Shown here in pieces: positions 57,131 to 60,000 of a DNA stretch of 60,000 nucleotides (the stretch's first letter is position 1; every line of letters begins with the position of its first letter). Source of the stretch: Gnetum montanum. Taxonomy: Eukaryota > Streptophyta > Gnetopsida > Gnetales > Gnetaceae. Under the pieces are notes generated by a model. That model ran no database searches. It saw only the letters and a list, made by a program, of their open reading frames with translations, and was not told where the DNA came from. Location of the stretch: contig MNCI01015670.1 of assembly GCA_015680685.1 (NCBI GenBank), forward strand, positions 849,916-909,915, given 5' to 3'. Both the position numbers and the translations under genes were made by a program.

Positions 57131-57389
57131 GTAAGCCATACCAATTTGGAATTTATATCCAATTATCCTAAAACCAAAGTAGTCCATCCCCTCATTTTGA
57201 ACTGTGGTGCTTACCTAGTTTCTATCAACTTCATTAAATCAATGATATGGGGGCCCTTTTCAAACCATCTTGAATTCTAGCCAACAACACTTCATCACAT
57301 TAAATGTGTGATGTTTGTGGCCTAATGATGGAAAAGAGCTGAGAGGCAGGTTGAGGATAGTGACTTAATGCATCTACCACCAAGTTCTC

Positions 57390-58620
57390 CTTTCAAGGAT
57401 GGTAAGTCAATTGCAAATCAAATTCGAACAACATGGCCAACCATCGAGCCTGTTTGGGCCTCAGCTTTGTTTGATTCATCAAGTAGCTAGTGGCTAGATT
57501 ATCCATCTTTACGAGAACACAACTTCCCATAAAGTAGTGTCTCCATGCTCTCAAGTAGTGGAAAATAGTGAATGTTTCCTTTTCATGGATTGGCCACCTC
57601 TGCTCTACTTGATTCAGCTTTTGTCTCTCATAAGTGACAAGATGACCTTCCTGTAGCAAGACGTCCCTAATTGCATTCTCACTAGCATCTATATGAACCT
57701 CAAAAGGTTATGAGAAATCAGGAAATGCCAACATTGGATGGGAGGTTAAAGCCTCTTTGATCATCTTGAAAGCTTTCTGAAAATTTGCATCCCATTGCCA
57801 TGGAACTTCTTTCTTTTGCAGATTGATCAAAGGAGCAACAATTCCTAAGAAATTTTGGATGAATTTTCGATAGAAACTAGCTAACCCCATGAACTATCTA
57901 ACCTTATGCACATTAGTGGGAGCGAGCCATTAGCACACAACCTCTACCTTCTTTAGATTTTTCTTCACCTACCCATACCCCATGAGATGCCCCAAAACTT
58001 TTAGCTTCGAGCAGCAGAATTTACATTTTTCTTTCTTAATGTACAGTCAATTTTCTCGTAGCTTCTCAAGCACCATCTGCAGGTGGAGGGCATGTTCCTC
58101 CATTTTTTGGCTATATATCAAGATGTCATCAAGATAGAAGATCAAAAATTTTTCTAGGAAGGGTCGAAATATCTCATTCATCAAGGTACAAAATGTAGCC
58201 GGTGCATTGCAAAGCCTAAAGGGCATTACGGTCCATTCATATGACCCATACCAAGTTACACATGTAGTTTTTGCTTCATCCCCTTTTGCAACATGAACCT
58301 GGTAGTACCCTTGTATAAGGTCTAGCTAGGTGAAATATTGAGTCCCTGCCAATTTATTGAACAACTTAGAAATGAGTGGTATTGGGTACTTGTTCTTGAT
58401 CATGTATTTATTCAACAGTTTATAATCACAACAAAGCTGTAGCATTTCATCCTTCTTGGTGACAAACAGCACTAGTTCCCCATAAGGGAATTTTGAGGGA
58501 TGAATGTATCCCTTGGACATTAAGCCTTCAAGCTACTTTTTCAATTCCCCCAATTTTGGTCCTATTAAGAGGTATGGCCTTTGGATAGGAGAATCAGTGC
58601 TAGGCTACAATTTAATTTTA
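57390..58620 (-). pseudogene. Chromovirus reverse transcriptase and RNase H
   Basis: RT pieces: GYIHPSKFPYGELVLFVTKKDE and CCDYKLLNKYMIKNKYPIP (58326-58520), MPFRLCNAPATF (near 58190-58230), YLDDILIYSQ (near 58105-58140) and FMGLASFYRKFIQNF (near 57845-57890). RNase H: HIDASENAIRDVLLQ (near 57655-57700), EKETFTIFHYLRAWRHYFMG (near 57525-57590) and a final block near 57400. Catalytic residues are visible but stops break the frame. Confidence 0.85.
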
Positions 58621-58639
58621 TGATCCACAGCTCTTTGAG

Positions 58640-59250
58640 GGGGCAAACTACCAGGCAGTTCAGGCAGCATCACATCTTTAAAACTCTATAGCACCTGTGC
58701 TATGCATGGGTCAATATTAGCTTGGGATCCACAAGCCTCAAAAGGATCATCCATTTTCATAACTAACAGAAATTTCCTAGTAGGGTCCCTGGCCAAGTGT
58801 TTCATCATCATAGGTGACACAATCTGGGGGCTAGCACCCTCATCCTTTCCCATCTATGCTCCATGAGTTTGAACAAGGCATGGGGATCTTTCATGTGAAA
58901 TAAAAATTAGGTCCAAATGTGGAGCTGTGAAAACTTTGGCCTTGCATAAAAATTCTTGTCCCAAAATGACCTGAAAGGAGTCCATATCTAGAATTGAAAA
59001 ATCTAGAACTCCTTTCCATGAGACCACTTGAACAGGGACACTACGACATACCCCAATGCACCGAAGGGGCCTGAACTTGGCCAACTTGCAGGAAGCTTGG
59101 ACAGGTTCCATCTTTAGCTGCAAGTCTTTCACCATGGCTAGAACCATGTAATTGTGATTAGCCCCATTATCAATGAGAGCACTTAGCTAACTTGAGCTCA
59201 CAATGATTGGGGCCAATTGAACCTGATGTAGAGTATTAGGATTAGGATTT
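58640..59250 (-). pseudogene. Chromovirus protease region
   Basis: Open piece 58854-59147 follows the active-site region. LIDNGANHNYMVLAM is seen around 59130-59175 (Asp-Asn-Gly in place of DSGA), then SILDMDSFQVILGQEFL (near 58955-59005), the flap-to-end pattern of plant chromovirus proteases. Confidence 0.65.
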
Positions 59251-59261
59251 TGGGAGTTTCC

Positions 59262-60000
59262 CACTCTTGACCTCTACATAACCATGTCTGATAACTCCAT
59301 CATCATTGCTAGCCTTCGTTGTTCCTCCAATGTGCTTCCATTAGTACTATGAAGGCATGGTTCAGGGTGATAATTGAGTGCCATCATTTGTTTCCCAGGA
59401 GTTGGCCCTTGCCTATTCTTAGTCCTTCCTGAACTCAGGGAACAATTCCTTGCCAAGTGATTTCCACGACACAAGAAGCAATGAATTAGCCCCTTAAAGG
59501 CACCTCCTGTAAAATGCTTCTTCTTGGCCCCAGGTTGCCACTTGCTCCCTGTATCCTTATGTTTTTGTTGAGGGCCTTGGTTTCTTGGAGGACCACCCAT
59601 TGGGCAACTGCCTTGCTAAACTAATATGAAGGTATTTTCACCTTTGATGGATCCTGTATTTGTTCTTTGAGAGTGGGATGGCGTGACATGCTTACCCTTG
59701 CCAGGCTTGTCCTTATCTAGCTTCATTGCCTTGAAGTCCAGAAAAGTGCCAGAAGTTGCAATAACCTCCATGAGGGAGTCAATGCCTCTTCGACGCAACT
59801 CCATTTGCGCCCATGGTTGTAGCCCGTTTACGAACTTGAAGAAACAATCCTAATCTTCCATATCGGGAATCAGCAACATGAGTTCTTGGAAGCTATTAAT
59901 GTAATCTTCAAGCTTCCCTGAATGTTTTAGGGTCTCTAGCTTGGTTCTAGCAACCCATTTAGAGTTTCTAGGATAGAACTGTTTGATCAATGCAGCCTTA
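59262..60000 (-). pseudogene. Chromovirus gag, C-terminal part (runs off the edge)
   Basis: Open pieces 59274-59600 and 59616-59804. The zinc knuckle CFLCRGNHLARNC (near 59445-59485) has the CX2CX3HX4C spacing common in plant chromovirus gag. A Lys/Gly-rich basic stretch precedes it. The upstream gag and the 5' LTR are to the right of the window. Confidence 0.75.

Overview
The window looks like a repeat-dense, gene-poor stretch of a land-plant nuclear genome, probably a vascular plant; I cannot name the species. Almost everything recognisable is LTR-retrotransposon DNA in several states of decay: Ty3/gypsy pol of Tat/Ogre-like, Athila-like and chromodomain types, plus one short element with an initiator-Met-type primer site. 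Two gene-derived retroposed pieces and several satellite-like arrays are also present. The old copies are AT-rich and mostly changed by C-to-T / G-to-A transitions, as expected of long-methylated plant repeats. There are assembly gaps at 5076-5110 and 19017-19406 and a single N at 9270. I saw no intact ordinary host gene, tRNA, rRNA or CRISPR array.

Layout. 1-390: edge of an LTR on the minus strand, inserted in a decayed integrase (391-1990) that is also split by a polyadenylated retroposon (661-1108). 3029-11382: decayed Tat-like element on the plus strand with two LTRs and recognisable RT, two RNase H domains and integrase. About 11,940-13,150: minus-strand pseudogene of a CCR4/Angel-like nuclease. 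13441-43980: old Athila-like element (plus strand) with LTRs at both ends, a deaminated tRNA-Asp-type primer site, gag, protease, RT, integrase and an extra ORF after integrase.

Inside the gag of that old element sits a much younger, GC-rich 17.4-kb Tat/Ogre-like element on the minus strand (16216-33576). It is flanked by a perfect 5-bp duplication, GATGT. Reading on the minus strand it has: 5' LTR, primer site, gag, protease, a 5-kb interruption, then RT, RNase H, a second RNase H, integrase, 3' UTR, PPT and 3' LTR. The interruption holds the most interesting thing in the window: a seven-exon gene on the opposite strand (22788-27169) with its own TATA box, six introns that all keep one reading frame, and a poly(A) signal. 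Its frame is broken only by four TAG codons. Its first part resembles a catalytically degenerate FCP1/NIF-type phosphatase domain. Its middle resembles the extra ORF that the surrounding old element carries in sense orientation. Its end is coiled coil.

43981-46326: unassigned, with a minisatellite. 46327-51466: short LTR element with iMet-type primer site and a remnant gag zinc knuckle. 51467-54640: unassigned AT-rich DNA. 54640-60000: remnants of a chromodomain Ty3/gypsy element on the minus strand that runs off the right edge.
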